A stretch of DNA of 64,000 nt, from assembly GCA_020161245.1 (NCBI GenBank), contig JAIUOK010000003.1:1-64000 (forward strand). Reading direction: 5' to 3'. The notes under the pieces are model-generated. The model was not told the DNA's origin. It worked only from the letters and a program-made list of their open reading frames with translations, and made no database searches. Position numbers and translations under genes: made by a program. Below are positions 37,396 to 45,894 of the stretch, in pieces; the stretch's first letter is position 1, and every line of letters starts with the position of its first letter. The DNA is from Actinomycetota bacterium. GTDB taxonomy: Bacteria > Actinomycetota > Actinomycetes > S36-B12 > CAIYMF01.

Positions 37396-37778
37396 AGGCC
37401 CGGGCTGCTGCGGTGCTGCGCCTCGTCGTCCGGATCCCGGCGATGCTGCTCTCGGGGCTCGTCCTGCTCTACAAGCGGCTGATCAGCCCGATGCTCGGGC
37501 CGCGCTGCCGCTTCTACCCCTCGTGCTCGACCTACGCCCTCGAGGCGCTGAAGGTCCACGGCGCGGCCAAGGGAACGGCGCTCGCGACCTACCGCGTATG
37601 CCGGTGCAACCCCTGGAACGCCGGCGGCGTCGACCACGTCCCCCCGAAGGGCTCCTGGAAGCCGGAGCCCTACGTCCCGCTCACGCAGTGGGACGACGAC
37701 CCGACCACCCCGGACGCCGGCCCCGCCGGCCCCGGACCTGACACCACCAGCACGGACCGGAGCACCGCGTGGACCTGA
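37392..37778 (+). CDS. yidD: YidD: membrane protein insertion efficiency factor
   Basis: 128 residues. The conserved core is [29 protein letters not shown] with [17 protein letters not shown], including the Cys motifs typical of YidD. An amphipathic N-terminus attaches it to the inner membrane. The C-terminal 30 residues form a variable Pro/Asp/Thr tail. It overlaps rnpA by 4 bases and yidC by 10 bases. Confidence 0.95.
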   Translation: MKARAAAVLRLVVRIPAMLLSGLVLLYKRLISPMLGPRCRFYPSCSTYALEALKVHGAAKGTALATYRVCRCNPWNAGGVDHVPPKGSWKPEPYVPLTQWDDDPTTPDAGPAGPGPDTTSTDRSTAWT

Positions 37779-38782
37779 ACCCCCTTGCCTGGCTCGAGAA
37801 CATCGTCAGCTGGATCCTCGTCCAGTTCCACAACGTCTTCGGGGCGCTGTTCGGCGAGACCTCGGGCGTGTCCTGGGTGCTCTCGATCGTCGGCCTCGTG
37901 GTCGTCATCCGGATCCTGCTGATCCCGCTGTTCGTGCGGCAGATCAAGAGCCAGCGCAACCTTCAGCTGCTGCAGCCCAAGATCAAGGAGATCCAGCAGA
38001 AGTACGCGGGCGACCGCGAGCGCCAGAGCCAGGAGATGATGGCGCTCTACAAGGAGACGGGCACCAACCCGCTCGCGAGCTGCCTGCCGATCCTGGCCCA
38101 GGCGCCGATCTTCTTCGCGCTGTTCCGCGTGCTGCAGTACGGCGTCGCGCAGGGCCAGGCCTACGGCGTCATGGACCAGGCGACGGCGCAGCAGGCCCAG
38201 GACGCCACGATCTGGGACGTCCCCCTGTACGCGACGTTCACCAACGCGGCGGAGACGGCCAACCCGCTCCACACGCACATTCTCACCGCAGTGCTCATCG
38301 TCCTCATGACGGCGACGACGTTCATCACGCAGCGCCAGCTCATCGTGAAGAACAGCGCCAAGGACAACCCGATGGTGCAGCAGCAGAAGATCCTGCTGTA
38401 CGTCTTCCCCGTGATCTTCGCCGTCACCGGCATCAACTTCCCGGTCGGTGTCCTCGTCTACTGGCTGACCACCAACCTGTGGTCGATGGGCCAGCAGTTC
38501 TACGTCATCCGCAACAACCCCCAGCCCGGCACGCCGGCGTACGAGGCGTGGGAGAACCGCCAGGCGGCCAAGCGCGCCCGCAAGAACGGCGGGGTCGACC
38601 CCGAGGCCCCGGTGCCGCCGCCGGTCGCTCCCCCGCAGCCGCGCCAGCAGCCCAAGAAGCAGCCCCGCAGCCAGCGCAAGAAGGGCCAGCCCGGCGGCCA
38701 GGCCGCGGGGAGCGGTCCGAAGCAGGGCGACGAGCCGGGCGGCAGCACCGCAGGCGGACCGGAGCCCGAGCCCACCACCTGA
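37769..38782 (+). CDS. yidC: YidC/Oxa1 membrane protein insertase
   Basis: 337 residues, GTG start inside the yidD end. It has the actinobacterial five-helix layout with [23 protein letters not shown], the positively charged coiled-coil loop [48 protein letters not shown], and the late helices [28 protein letters not shown]. The C-terminal 70 residues are basic and rich in Pro/Gln/Gly. It inserts membrane proteins alone or with Sec. Confidence 0.96.
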   Translation: MDLNPLAWLENIVSWILVQFHNVFGALFGETSGVSWVLSIVGLVVVIRILLIPLFVRQIKSQRNLQLLQPKIKEIQQKYAGDRERQSQEMMALYKETGTNPLASCLPILAQAPIFFALFRVLQYGVAQGQAYGVMDQATAQQAQDATIWDVPLYATFTNAAETANPLHTHILTAVLIVLMTATTFITQRQLIVKNSAKDNPMVQQQKILLYVFPVIFAVTGINFPVGVLVYWLTTNLWSMGQQFYVIRNNPQPGTPAYEAWENRQAAKRARKNGGVDPEAPVPPPVAPPQPRQQPKKQPRSQRKKGQPGGQAAGSGPKQGDEPGGSTAGGPEPEPTT

Positions 38783-38786
38783 CCCC

Positions 38787-38871
38787 GTTTCACGGGAAAC
38801 GCACCCTCCGAGCGACGAGGCCCTTTTCCCGTGAAACACCCCCTGCACCACCCGGTCGTTTCCCGTGAAAC
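38787..38871. promoter_or_regulatory. parS: parS cluster (three ParB-binding sites)
   Basis: Three 14-base sites: GTTTCACGGGAAAC (38787-38800), TTTTCCCGTGAAAC (38824-38837) and GTTTCCCGTGAAAC (38858-38871). The first and third are exact reverse complements of each other. All differ from the canonical GTTTCACGTGAAAC mainly by one C at the same half-site position. They lie between yidC and jag, 1.4-2.6 kb before parA and parB, where ParB spreading would organise the origin for segregation. Confidence 0.88.
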
Positions 38872-38962
38872 ACGGCGACGGCCGAGTACGACCCCGAGAC
38901 CCTTCCGGCGTCCCACGCCGGTACCGGCACCCCGGTGCCCGAGCCAGTCCAGGAGTACTGCC

Positions 38963-39439
38963 ATGAGCGAGACCACCGACCGTTCCGGCCAGCTCGAGCG
39001 CGAGGGCGACATCGCGGCCGACTACCTCGAGGGCCTGCTCGACATCGCCGACCTCGACGGCGACATCGACATGGATGTCGAGGGCGACCGCGCGCTCGTG
39101 AGCATCGTGGGCGGCGACATCGAGCACCTCGTCGGTGACAAGGGCGAGGTGCTCGACGCCCTCCAGGAGCTGACCCGCCTCGCCGTGACCCGTGAGACCG
39201 GTGAGCGCAGCCGCCTCATGCTCGACGTCGCGGGCCACCGTGCCTCGCGCAAGACCGCCCTCACGGCGCTGGGCACCGAGGCCGCCGGCCGCGCCAAGGA
39301 GACGGGCGAGGCCGTGCGCCTCGAGCCGATGACGCCGTTCGAGCGCAAGGTCGTCCACGACGCCGTGGCCGCCGCCGGCCTCACCTCGGAGTCCGAGGGC
39401 GTGGAGCCGCACCGCTACGTCGTCGTCCTCCCGGCCTGA
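38963..39439 (+). CDS. jag: Jag/KhpB: R3H and KH domain RNA-binding protein
   Basis: 158 residues from ATG. An acidic N-terminus leads to a KH domain (about 20-85, with DMDVEGDRALVSIVGGDIEHLVGDKGEVLDALQELTRLA) and an R3H domain (about 90-157, with RKTALTALGTEAAGRAKETG, MTPFERKVVHDAV and EGVEPHRYVVV). It is an RNA-binding protein linked to cell size and division control. The short form without the Jag-N domain is usual in actinobacteria. Confidence 0.94.
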   Translation: MSETTDRSGQLEREGDIAADYLEGLLDIADLDGDIDMDVEGDRALVSIVGGDIEHLVGDKGEVLDALQELTRLAVTRETGERSRLMLDVAGHRASRKTALTALGTEAAGRAKETGEAVRLEPMTPFERKVVHDAVAAAGLTSESEGVEPHRYVVVLPA

Positions 39440-39467
39440 TCCCGGGACGACGCACGCCCACGAGCCG

Positions 39468-40151
39468 ATGACCAGCGCGCCGGCGGGGGAGCCCCGCGAG
39501 CAGGCCGACCTCGATGTCGAGGCCCGGCTGGTCGCGCGCTACCCGGATGCCGCCGGCGGGCTGCGCGCCTATGCCGAGCTGCTCGCCACCGACGGTGTGG
39601 TGCGCGGGCTCATCGGACCGCGCGAGACCGGCCGGCTGTGGAGCCGCCACGTGGCCAACTGCGCCGTGCTCGAGGAGCTCGTGCCGCATGGGGTCTCGGT
39701 GGCCGACATCGGCTCGGGCGCCGGCCTTCCCGGGCTGCCGCTCGCACTTGTGCGGCCGGACCTGCGCGTGGTCCTCGTCGAGCCGCTGCTGCGGCGTGCG
39801 ACGTTCCTGGGCGAAGCGGTCGAGGCGCTCGGTCTCGCCGACCGGGTCGAGGTGCTGCGGGGCCGGGCCGAGGAGCAGAAGCTCGCCGTCGATGTCGTGA
39901 CCGCCCGGGCGGTGGCACCGCTGGAGCGGCTGGCCGGCTGGACGCTGCCGCACGTCGTCGTCGGCGGCGTGCTGCTCGCGCTCAAGGGCGAGGGGGCGGC
40001 CGAGGAGGTCGCGTCGTCGCAGCAGGCGCTGGAGAAGGTGGGCGGCGGCCAGGCCGAGGTGCTGCTGTGCGGTGCCGGCGTGGTCGAGCCGCCGACGACG
40101 GTCGTGCGCGTGGTGCGGATGACCGCCGGACGCCGCCGGGGGCCGCGATGA
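39468..40151 (+). CDS. rsmG: RsmG: 16S rRNA (guanine-N7) methyltransferase
   Basis: 227 residues. The SAM-binding motif is VADIGSGAGLPGLPLALVRPDL, with LWSRHVANCAVLEELVP before it and VVTARAVAPLERLAGW after it. It methylates a conserved guanine in the 530 loop of 16S rRNA (G527 in E. coli); loss gives low-level streptomycin resistance. Its stop overlaps the next small ORF as ATGA. Confidence 0.95.
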   Translation: MTSAPAGEPREQADLDVEARLVARYPDAAGGLRAYAELLATDGVVRGLIGPRETGRLWSRHVANCAVLEELVPHGVSVADIGSGAGLPGLPLALVRPDLRVVLVEPLLRRATFLGEAVEALGLADRVEVLRGRAEEQKLAVDVVTARAVAPLERLAGWTLPHVVVGGVLLALKGEGAAEEVASSQQALEKVGGGQAEVLLCGAGVVEPPTTVVRVVRMTAGRRRGPR

Positions 40152-40303
40152 GCGCCCACGCCCCCGCCGTGGCCGCGCGCGGGCTCGGCTGGCCGCTGCC
40201 GCCCGCGCTGGACAGCCCGTCCGGCCTCGGCTGGCCGCCGGACGCCGGCCGGCCCAGCGCCACCAGCACGTCTGAGCACAGTCCGTCGGAGGAGCAGGGA
40301 TGA
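40148..40303 (+). CDS. Candidate 51-residue microprotein between rsmG and parA
   Basis: An ORF of 51 codons whose ATG overlaps the rsmG stop (ATGA) and whose TGA overlaps the parA ATG (ATGA). Such double coupling is what a real gene in a tight operon looks like. The product is soluble and Pro/Ser/Ala-rich, with a repeated GLGWP(L)PP motif at about residues 12-18 and 26-31 and an acidic end. I recognise no family. The alternative is a non-coding 148-base spacer carrying the parA ribosome-binding site. Confidence 0.45.
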   Translation: MSAHAPAVAARGLGWPLPPALDSPSGLGWPPDAGRPSATSTSEHSPSEEQG

Positions 40304-41253
40304 GCGAGCCCACCACGGGCGGCGAGGTCTTCGACACCCCGCTGGCCCGGGCCGCCGAGGTCGCGGTCGCCGTCAAGTCGCGTCGGTTCGGCGACGACCT
40401 CCCGATCCCGCCGCGCACCCGGGTGCTCACCGTGGCCAACCAGAAGGGCGGCGTCGGCAAGACGACGTCGACGGTCAACCTGGCCGCGGCCCTGGCGCTG
40501 CAGGGTCTGTCGGTGCTCGTGGTCGACCTCGACCCCCAGGGCAACGCCTCCACGGCGCTCTCGGTCGACCACCACAGCGAGGTTCCGAGCGTCTACGACG
40601 TCCTCATCGACGGCCGGCCGTTGGCCGAGGTGGTCGCACCGGTGCCCGACCACGAGGGCCTGTGGTGCGCCCCGGCCACCCTCGACCTGGCCGGCGCGGA
40701 GATCGAGCTGGTCTCCTCGGTGGCCCGCGAGCACAAGCTGCGCCGCGCAGTCTCGACCTACCTCGACGTCCACCAGAGGGTTCACGGCCGGCGGCTGGAC
40801 TACGTCCTCATCGACTGCCCGCCGAGCCTCGGGCTGCTGACCCTCAACGCCCTGGTGTGCGCCGACGAGGTGCTCATCCCGATCCAGTGCGAGTACTACG
40901 CGCTCGAGGGCCTCGGCCAGCTGCTGCGCACGGTCGGCCTGGTGACCGAGGAGCTCAATCCCGGCCTGCACGTCTCGACGATCCTGCTCACCATGTACGA
41001 CGCCCGCACGCGGCTGGCCGCGCAGGTGGCCGAGGAGGTCCGGGAGCACTTCGGGGAGCGCGTGCTGCGCACGGCGATCCCTCGCTCCGTCCGGGTGTCG
41101 GAGGCCCCGTCGTACGGCCAGACCGTCATGACCTACGACCCGGGCAGCAGCGGTGCGCTGTCCTACCTCGAGGCCGCGCGGGAGCTCGCCCGTCAGGTGC
41201 TGCCCGCAGGTGGACGAGAAGACGCCGCTCCTGCGGCACCCAGCGAGGGCTGA
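40300..41253 (+). CDS. parA: ParA: chromosome-partitioning ATPase
   Basis: 317 residues, ATG with GGAGGAG upstream. An N-terminal extension of 40 residues precedes the deviant Walker A KGGVGKTT (signature K49, K54), switch I DLDPQGNAST and Walker B LIDCPPSLG. It forms the DNA-associated ATPase gradient that moves ParB-parS complexes. 100 bases separate it from parB, with a TAGGGT box at about 41306-41311 that may give parB its own promoter. Confidence 0.97.
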   Translation: MSEPTTGGEVFDTPLARAAEVAVAVKSRRFGDDLPIPPRTRVLTVANQKGGVGKTTSTVNLAAALALQGLSVLVVDLDPQGNASTALSVDHHSEVPSVYDVLIDGRPLAEVVAPVPDHEGLWCAPATLDLAGAEIELVSSVAREHKLRRAVSTYLDVHQRVHGRRLDYVLIDCPPSLGLLTLNALVCADEVLIPIQCEYYALEGLGQLLRTVGLVTEELNPGLHVSTILLTMYDARTRLAAQVAEEVREHFGERVLRTAIPRSVRVSEAPSYGQTVMTYDPGSSGALSYLEAARELARQVLPAGGREDAAPAAPSEG

Positions 41254-41353
41254 AGCCGCATCGGCGGTACCCGGACCGTCGCCGTCGGACGTCGGGATCG
41301 GGGGATAGGGTCGGCGCACCGCCACGGCAGGCGGGCGAGGAGGAGGACACCCG

Positions 41354-42400
41354 GTGAACCAGAAGCGCGGTCTCGGTCGCGGTCTCGGTGCCCTGATCCC
41401 GTCGTCGGCCCCGTCGGCCCCGGCAGGCAGCGCCACGGCCACGCGCAACGAGGACGAGACCGGCTCGGTCCACGCGCCCCCGGTGCCCGCGGTGGAGATG
41501 CCCGCCAGCGGCGGCGACCACCCGCTCGACGCGTTCGTCTCGCCGCCCGCCGCGCCAGCCCCCGCCGACGAGGGCCTCGAGGTCGTCGAGGGCGCCCGCT
41601 ACGCCGAGATCCCGCTCGACTCGGTGCGGCCCAACCCGCGCCAGCCGCGCACGGTCTTCGACGAGGAGGCCCTCGCCGAGCTGGTGCACTCCATCAAGGA
41701 GATCGGGCTCCTGCAGCCCATCGTCGTGCGGCCGGTGCCCGCGGGCGAGGACACCGAGCACCAGTACGAGCTGGTCGCGGGCGAGCGCCGGTGGCGCGCC
41801 AGCCGCGAGGCGGGCCTCGAGCGGATCCCCGCCATCATCCGCGAGACCGCCGACGACGTCCTGCTGCGCGACGCCCTGCTCGAGAACCTGCACCGCAGCC
41901 AGCTCAACGCGCTGGAGGAGGCGGCTGCCTACCAGCAGCTGCTCGACGACTTCGGCTGCACGCAGGAGGAGCTCGCGACGCGCATCGGCCGCAGCCGCCC
42001 GCAGGTGAGCAACACGCTGCGCCTGCTGCGGCTGCCGGCCCCCGTGCAGCGCCGCGTCGCCGCCGGCGTGCTGTCGGCCGGCCACGCCCGCGCGCTGCTC
42101 GCCCTCGACGACACCGACGCGATGGACCGACTCGCGACCCGGATCGTGGCCGAGGGCCTCTCGGTGCGCCAGGTCGAGGAGATCGTGGCCATCGGCGAGG
42201 CCGACGGCCGCGAGCGCGCCCGGGTCGCGCGCCCGCGCAAGCCCGCCGCCCCCGGGCTCACCGACATCGCCGACCGCCTCTCCGAGCGGCTCGAGACCCG
42301 TGTGCGCGTCGAGGCCGGCCGCAGCAAGGGCAAGATCAGCATCGAGTTCGCGACCCTCGACGACCTGCGCCGGATCGTCGACATCATCGAGGGCCCGTAA
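41354..42400 (+). CDS. parB: ParB: chromosome-partitioning CTPase and DNA-binding protein
   Basis: 348 residues from GTG. The extreme N-terminus [15 protein letters not shown] is the ParA-activating segment. A variable Pro/Ala linker leads to the NTPase/clamp domain with box [15 protein letters not shown] and box [17 protein letters not shown], then [14 protein letters not shown]. The central helix-turn-helix ([23 protein letters not shown]) contacts parS. The C-terminal dimerisation domain is at about 285-348. Sites for it lie at 38787-38871. Confidence 0.97.
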   Translation: MNQKRGLGRGLGALIPSSAPSAPAGSATATRNEDETGSVHAPPVPAVEMPASGGDHPLDAFVSPPAAPAPADEGLEVVEGARYAEIPLDSVRPNPRQPRTVFDEEALAELVHSIKEIGLLQPIVVRPVPAGEDTEHQYELVAGERRWRASREAGLERIPAIIRETADDVLLRDALLENLHRSQLNALEEAAAYQQLLDDFGCTQEELATRIGRSRPQVSNTLRLLRLPAPVQRRVAAGVLSAGHARALLALDDTDAMDRLATRIVAEGLSVRQVEEIVAIGEADGRERARVARPRKPAAPGLTDIADRLSERLETRVRVEAGRSKGKISIEFATLDDLRRIVDIIEGP

Positions 42401-42502
42401 TCCCCTGCGCTGCAAGGGAAGTCGCCGCCGATCGGGCGGTGGGCGAGCCGGCCTGCCGCGTCGCTGCGACGGGGTCGCGCTAGGCCTGCGGCCCGCTCCG
42501 GG

Positions 42503-43453
42503 CTAGGAGACGGCGTCGTCGACGAGCGCGGCGACGACCTTGCCGAGCTCGAGCCCGGCCGCGGCGACCGCCTGCGGGTACGTCGAGGTCTCGGTCATGC
42601 CGGGCGCGACGTTGGCCTCGAGGAACCACGGCGTGCCGTCCGCGTCGACGATGAGGTCGGCGCGCGACCAGTGCCGCAGGCCCAGGGCGCGGTGCGCGGT
42701 CAGTGCGGCGGCAGCGGCGGCGTCGAGCACGTCCTGCGGCAGCCGGGCGGGCACGAAGAACTCCGTCGCGCCAGCGGTGTAGCGGGCGCCGTAGTCGTAG
42801 AACCCGCCGTCGGGCACGATCTCGACCACCGGCAGGGCGACCGGCACACCGTCCTGCTCGAGGACGCCGACGGCTACCTCGGTGCCCGCGACGAAGCGCT
42901 CGACGACGGCGATGTCGCCGTAGGCGAAGGCGGCCATCATGGCGGCGGGAAGCTCGGCGGAGGTGCGGACCACCGAGACCCCGAGAGACGAGCCGCCGCG
43001 CGTGGGCTTCACCACGAGCGGCAGCCCGAGCGAGGCCTCCACCGCCTCGAGCACCGCTGCGGCGCCGAGCTCGCGGAAGGTCGTCGCAGCGAGCACGACC
43101 GATGCCGGCACGTGCAGGCCCGCGGCCGCGACGGCCGCGGACGCCACCGGCTTGTCGTACGAGGACCGGCACGCCACGGGCAGCGATCCGACGTAGGGCA
43201 GGCCGAGCACGTCGAGCACGCCGCGAACTGCGCCGTCCTCGCCCGGCGCCCCGTGCAGCAGCGGCACGACGCACGACGGTCGGTCGGCGGCCAGCGAGGC
43301 CATGAGGGCGGCGTCGACGTCGAGCACGTCGACGTTGATGCCCTCCTGACGCAGCGCCTCCGCCACGCGCCGGCCGGACCGGATCGAGACGTCGCGCTCG
43401 GAGGACAGGCCACCGGCGAGAACGACGACGCGGCCGTCGAGTGCGTTGGTCAT
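42503..43453 (-). CDS. ddl: D-alanine--D-alanine ligase
   Basis: 316 residues. ATP-grasp features: VVVLAGGLSSERDVSIRSG at the start, LLHGAPGEDGAVRGVLDVLGLPYVGS, YDKPVASAAVAAAG, LVVKPTRGGSSLGVS and the C-terminal FLEANVAPGMTETSTYPQA with metal-coordinating Glu and Asn. It makes the D-Ala-D-Ala dipeptide for peptidoglycan precursors. It is shorter than E. coli DdlA/VanA-type ligases and close to DdlB length. Convergent with parB and immediately downstream of the aminotransferase gene. Confidence 0.9.
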   Translation of the reverse strand: MTNALDGRVVVLAGGLSSERDVSIRSGRRVAEALRQEGINVDVLDVDAALMASLAADRPSCVVPLLHGAPGEDGAVRGVLDVLGLPYVGSLPVACRSSYDKPVASAAVAAAGLHVPASVVLAATTFRELGAAAVLEAVEASLGLPLVVKPTRGGSSLGVSVVRTSAELPAAMMAAFAYGDIAVVERFVAGTEVAVGVLEQDGVPVALPVVEIVPDGGFYDYGARYTAGATEFFVPARLPQDVLDAAAAAALTAHRALGLRHWSRADLIVDADGTPWFLEANVAPGMTETSTYPQAVAAAGLELGKVVAALVDDAVS

Positions 43454-43482
43454 GCGCGAATCCCCTTGTGCTGCAACGGTTC

Positions 43483-44799
43483 TCAGGCGAGGTCAGGCGT
43501 AGGCGTCGACGGCCCGGGGCGCGACGACGCCGTGGTGGGCGACCCGAAGGTCTGCACGATCTCGAGCTCGGACTCGATGACGCCGGCGAGGCGCCGCACG
43601 CCCTCGCGGATGCGGTCGGGCTCGGGGTAGCAGTACGACAGCCGGAGCGCGTTGTGGCCGCCCGCCCCGCCGGCGTAGAAGCCGGTGCCGGGCACGTACG
43701 CCACGAGCGCGGCCACCGCGCGCGGCAGCATCGCGGTGGCGTCGAGGCCGTCGGGCAGGGTCACCCAGGAGTAGAAGCCGCCGGCAGGCACGGTCCACGT
43801 GGTGCCCGGAGGCATGAGCGCGTCGAGGGACTCGAGCAGCGCGTCCCGCCGCTCGCGGTAGACCTCGCGGAACACCTTCACCTGGTCGAACCACGGCTGG
43901 GTGGCGAGGTACTCCGAGATGGTCAGCTGGGCGAAGTTCGACGGGCAGAGCGTGGCGGTCTCGTTGGCCAGCACGAGCTTCTCGCGCACGCCGTGGGGCG
44001 CCACCGCCCAGCCGACGCGCAGGCCGGCGGCGATGGTCTTGGAGAACGTGCCGAGGTAGATGACGCCCTCGGCCTCGTCGGCGCGGATCGCGCGCGGCAC
44101 CGAGCCGTCGAAGCCGAGCAGCCCGTAGGGGTCGTCCTCGAGCAGCAGCAGGCCGTTCGACCGGGCGGCGTCGAGCACCTCGGCGCGCCGCTCCGGTCCC
44201 TGGGTGACTCCGCCGGGGTTGTGGAACGACGGGATCGTGTAGACGAGCTTCGGCGTGCGGCCCTCGGCGCGCACCCGCGCGATCGCCTCCCGCAGCGCGT
44301 CCGGGCGCATCCCCTGCTCGTCCATCGGCACGTGGACGACCTGGCACTGGTAGGAGGAGAAGACGCCCAGCGCCGTCACGTACGTGGGTGCCTCGACCAG
44401 CACGACGTCGCCGGGGTCGCAGAAGACACGGACCACGAGGTCGAGGGCCATCTGCGAGCCCGCGGTGACGACGATGTCGTCCGGGTGGGCGCGGACGCCG
44501 ACCGGGTCCATCACCTCGAGGATCTGCTCGCGCAGCGTGACATCGCCCTGGCCGGAGCCGTACTGCAGCGCCTGCGGCCCACGCTCGCGCAGCAGCCTCG
44601 CGGTCATGTCCGCGATCTGGTCGAGGGGGAGGGCGGAGACGAACGGCATGCCGCCGGCGAGCGACACGACCTCGGGGCGGCTGGCGACCGCGAACAGAGC
44701 TCGGACCTGGGAGGCGGTGAGGCCGCGCGTGCGCGCGGCGTAGGCGTCGACCCAGGGGTCGAGCCGCGTCCCGGTCGTCTGCTGCTGCGTCGGCTCCAC
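43483..44799 (-). CDS. PLP-dependent aminotransferase (LysN/2-aminoadipate type, fold I)
   Basis: 438 residues from GTG. Class I/II aminotransferase motifs: QYGSGQGDVTLREQI, VTAGSQMALDLV, YTIPSFHNPGGVT, LLLLEDDPYGLLGFDG, the PLP lysine in GTFSKTIAAGLRVGW, and the substrate-binding Arg in NALRLSYCYPEPD. No MocR-type helix-turn-helix domain is attached. It is related to 2-aminoadipate and broad-specificity (D-)amino acid transaminases. Sitting 29 bases upstream of ddl, it may be co-transcribed; a role in amino acid supply to the wall is possible but not shown. Confidence 0.88.
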   Translation of the reverse strand: MEPTQQQTTGTRLDPWVDAYAARTRGLTASQVRALFAVASRPEVVSLAGGMPFVSALPLDQIADMTARLLRERGPQALQYGSGQGDVTLREQILEVMDPVGVRAHPDDIVVTAGSQMALDLVVRVFCDPGDVVLVEAPTYVTALGVFSSYQCQVVHVPMDEQGMRPDALREAIARVRAEGRTPKLVYTIPSFHNPGGVTQGPERRAEVLDAARSNGLLLLEDDPYGLLGFDGSVPRAIRADEAEGVIYLGTFSKTIAAGLRVGWAVAPHGVREKLVLANETATLCPSNFAQLTISEYLATQPWFDQVKVFREVYRERRDALLESLDALMPPGTTWTVPAGGFYSWVTLPDGLDATAMLPRAVAALVAYVPGTGFYAGGAGGHNALRLSYCYPEPDRIREGVRRLAGVIESELEIVQTFGSPTTASSRPGPSTPTPDLA

Positions 44800-45037
44800 G
44801 GCCGTCCCACGTCCTTCGTTCGGTGTCGGGGTGCGCTGTCGGGCGGGGGCGGACGCCGCCGCGACGACGTCGCGCGTCCATGGTGTCGCACGCGGGGGCG
44901 CGCGGCGCACAGGGTTACGGTTACGGCCCCCGGACGACGGCGCTGTCGCGAGGCAGGGCGCGCGCGTACGGGATCGCCGTAGCCGGGACGGGGCCTGCCG
45001 GGGCACCTAGGATCGCAGTCGGGCCACGGGAGGTGTC

Positions 45038-45148
45038 ATGCGGGTTCTGCGCTGGCTGGTCGGGCTGGTCGTCCTCGGGCTCGTCGTCGGGTTCCTCGCC
45101 GGGCTGCTGCGCCCGCACCGCGAGGAGCTGCCGCGGCCGGTCGCCTGA
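45038..45148 (+). CDS. Small single-pass membrane protein
   Basis: 36 residues: an ATG 4 bases after GGGAGGT, then MRVLRWLVGLVVLGLVVGFL with one transmembrane helix and a charged end, RPHREELPRPVA. Good ribosome-binding site and a typical small-membrane-protein layout. Followed after 31 bases by the acetyltransferase gene. No family recognised. Confidence 0.6.
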   Translation: MRVLRWLVGLVVLGLVVGFLAGLLRPHREELPRPVA

Positions 45149-45179
45149 GCCGGGCGCCGGACCTCGGACGCAGCAGGCC

Positions 45180-45806
45180 ATGGCTGTCGACCGCCGCATC
45201 GCGGCACTGACCCGGGACTCCCTCGACGAGCTAGCGCTGCCGTGCCGCTCGTGCGTGCGGTGGGAGCTCGACGCCGTCGCGCGCTCGCGGGCCGAGGCCG
45301 AGGGCAGCACGGCGCAGGCCAAGCAGGACTGGCTCTCGCGCACGCTGCTCGACTGGGGATCGTGCGGCCAGGTGGTGCGCGCCGAGGGCGCGGTCGTCGG
45401 CTACGCCCTGTACGCCCCGCCCGCCTACCTGCCCGGCCTCGCGGCCTACGCCACCGCGCCGGTGTCGCCAGACGCCGTAGCGCTGGCAGCGCTGCACATC
45501 GACGACGCCGCACGCGGCCACGGACTGGCGCGCCTGCTCGTGCAGGCGATGACCGCCGACCTCGCCCGCCGGGGCGTGCGCGCCGTCGAGGCCGTCGCGT
45601 CGCAGTCCGGCGACGACCCCTGCCTCGTGCCCGCGGGCCTGCTGCTGGCGCTCGGCTTCACCACCGTGCGCCCGCATCCGCGGCACCCGCGGCTGCGCCT
45701 CGACCTGCGCGCGACGGCCGCCTGGCGCGAGGACGTCGTCGAGGCGGCGCTCGAGCGCCTGCTCGGCCGCCCCCTGGGCGCCCTGCACCGCGACACCCCG
45801 CAGTAG
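45180..45806 (+). CDS. GNAT-family N-acetyltransferase
   Basis: 208 residues from ATG (MAVDRRIAALTRDSLDELALPC). The acetyl-CoA site reads LAALHIDDAARGHGLARLLVQAMTADLARRG, followed by VEAVASQ. It starts with a CRSCVRWELD segment containing a CxxC, common in a group of actinobacterial GNAT proteins near parAB. Acceptor unknown. Confidence 0.85.
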   Translation: MAVDRRIAALTRDSLDELALPCRSCVRWELDAVARSRAEAEGSTAQAKQDWLSRTLLDWGSCGQVVRAEGAVVGYALYAPPAYLPGLAAYATAPVSPDAVALAALHIDDAARGHGLARLLVQAMTADLARRGVRAVEAVASQSGDDPCLVPAGLLLALGFTTVRPHPRHPRLRLDLRATAAWREDVVEAALERLLGRPLGALHRDTPQ

Positions 45807-45894
45807 CCGTCGGAGGGCGACCGTGCGCGACATCCCGGCCCGCCGGGTGATGATGGACGCTCCCGCACCGCACGAGAGCAGGAGCGACCGCCGG

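Noticed and set aside
42399..43479. Similar sequences of about 20 bases flanking ddl (at 42399 and 43459, both AATCCCCT...CTGCAA)
   Set aside because: They match at roughly 17 of 20 positions with a gap, and one is the parB stop context. Too weak to claim a transposition footprint or att sites.
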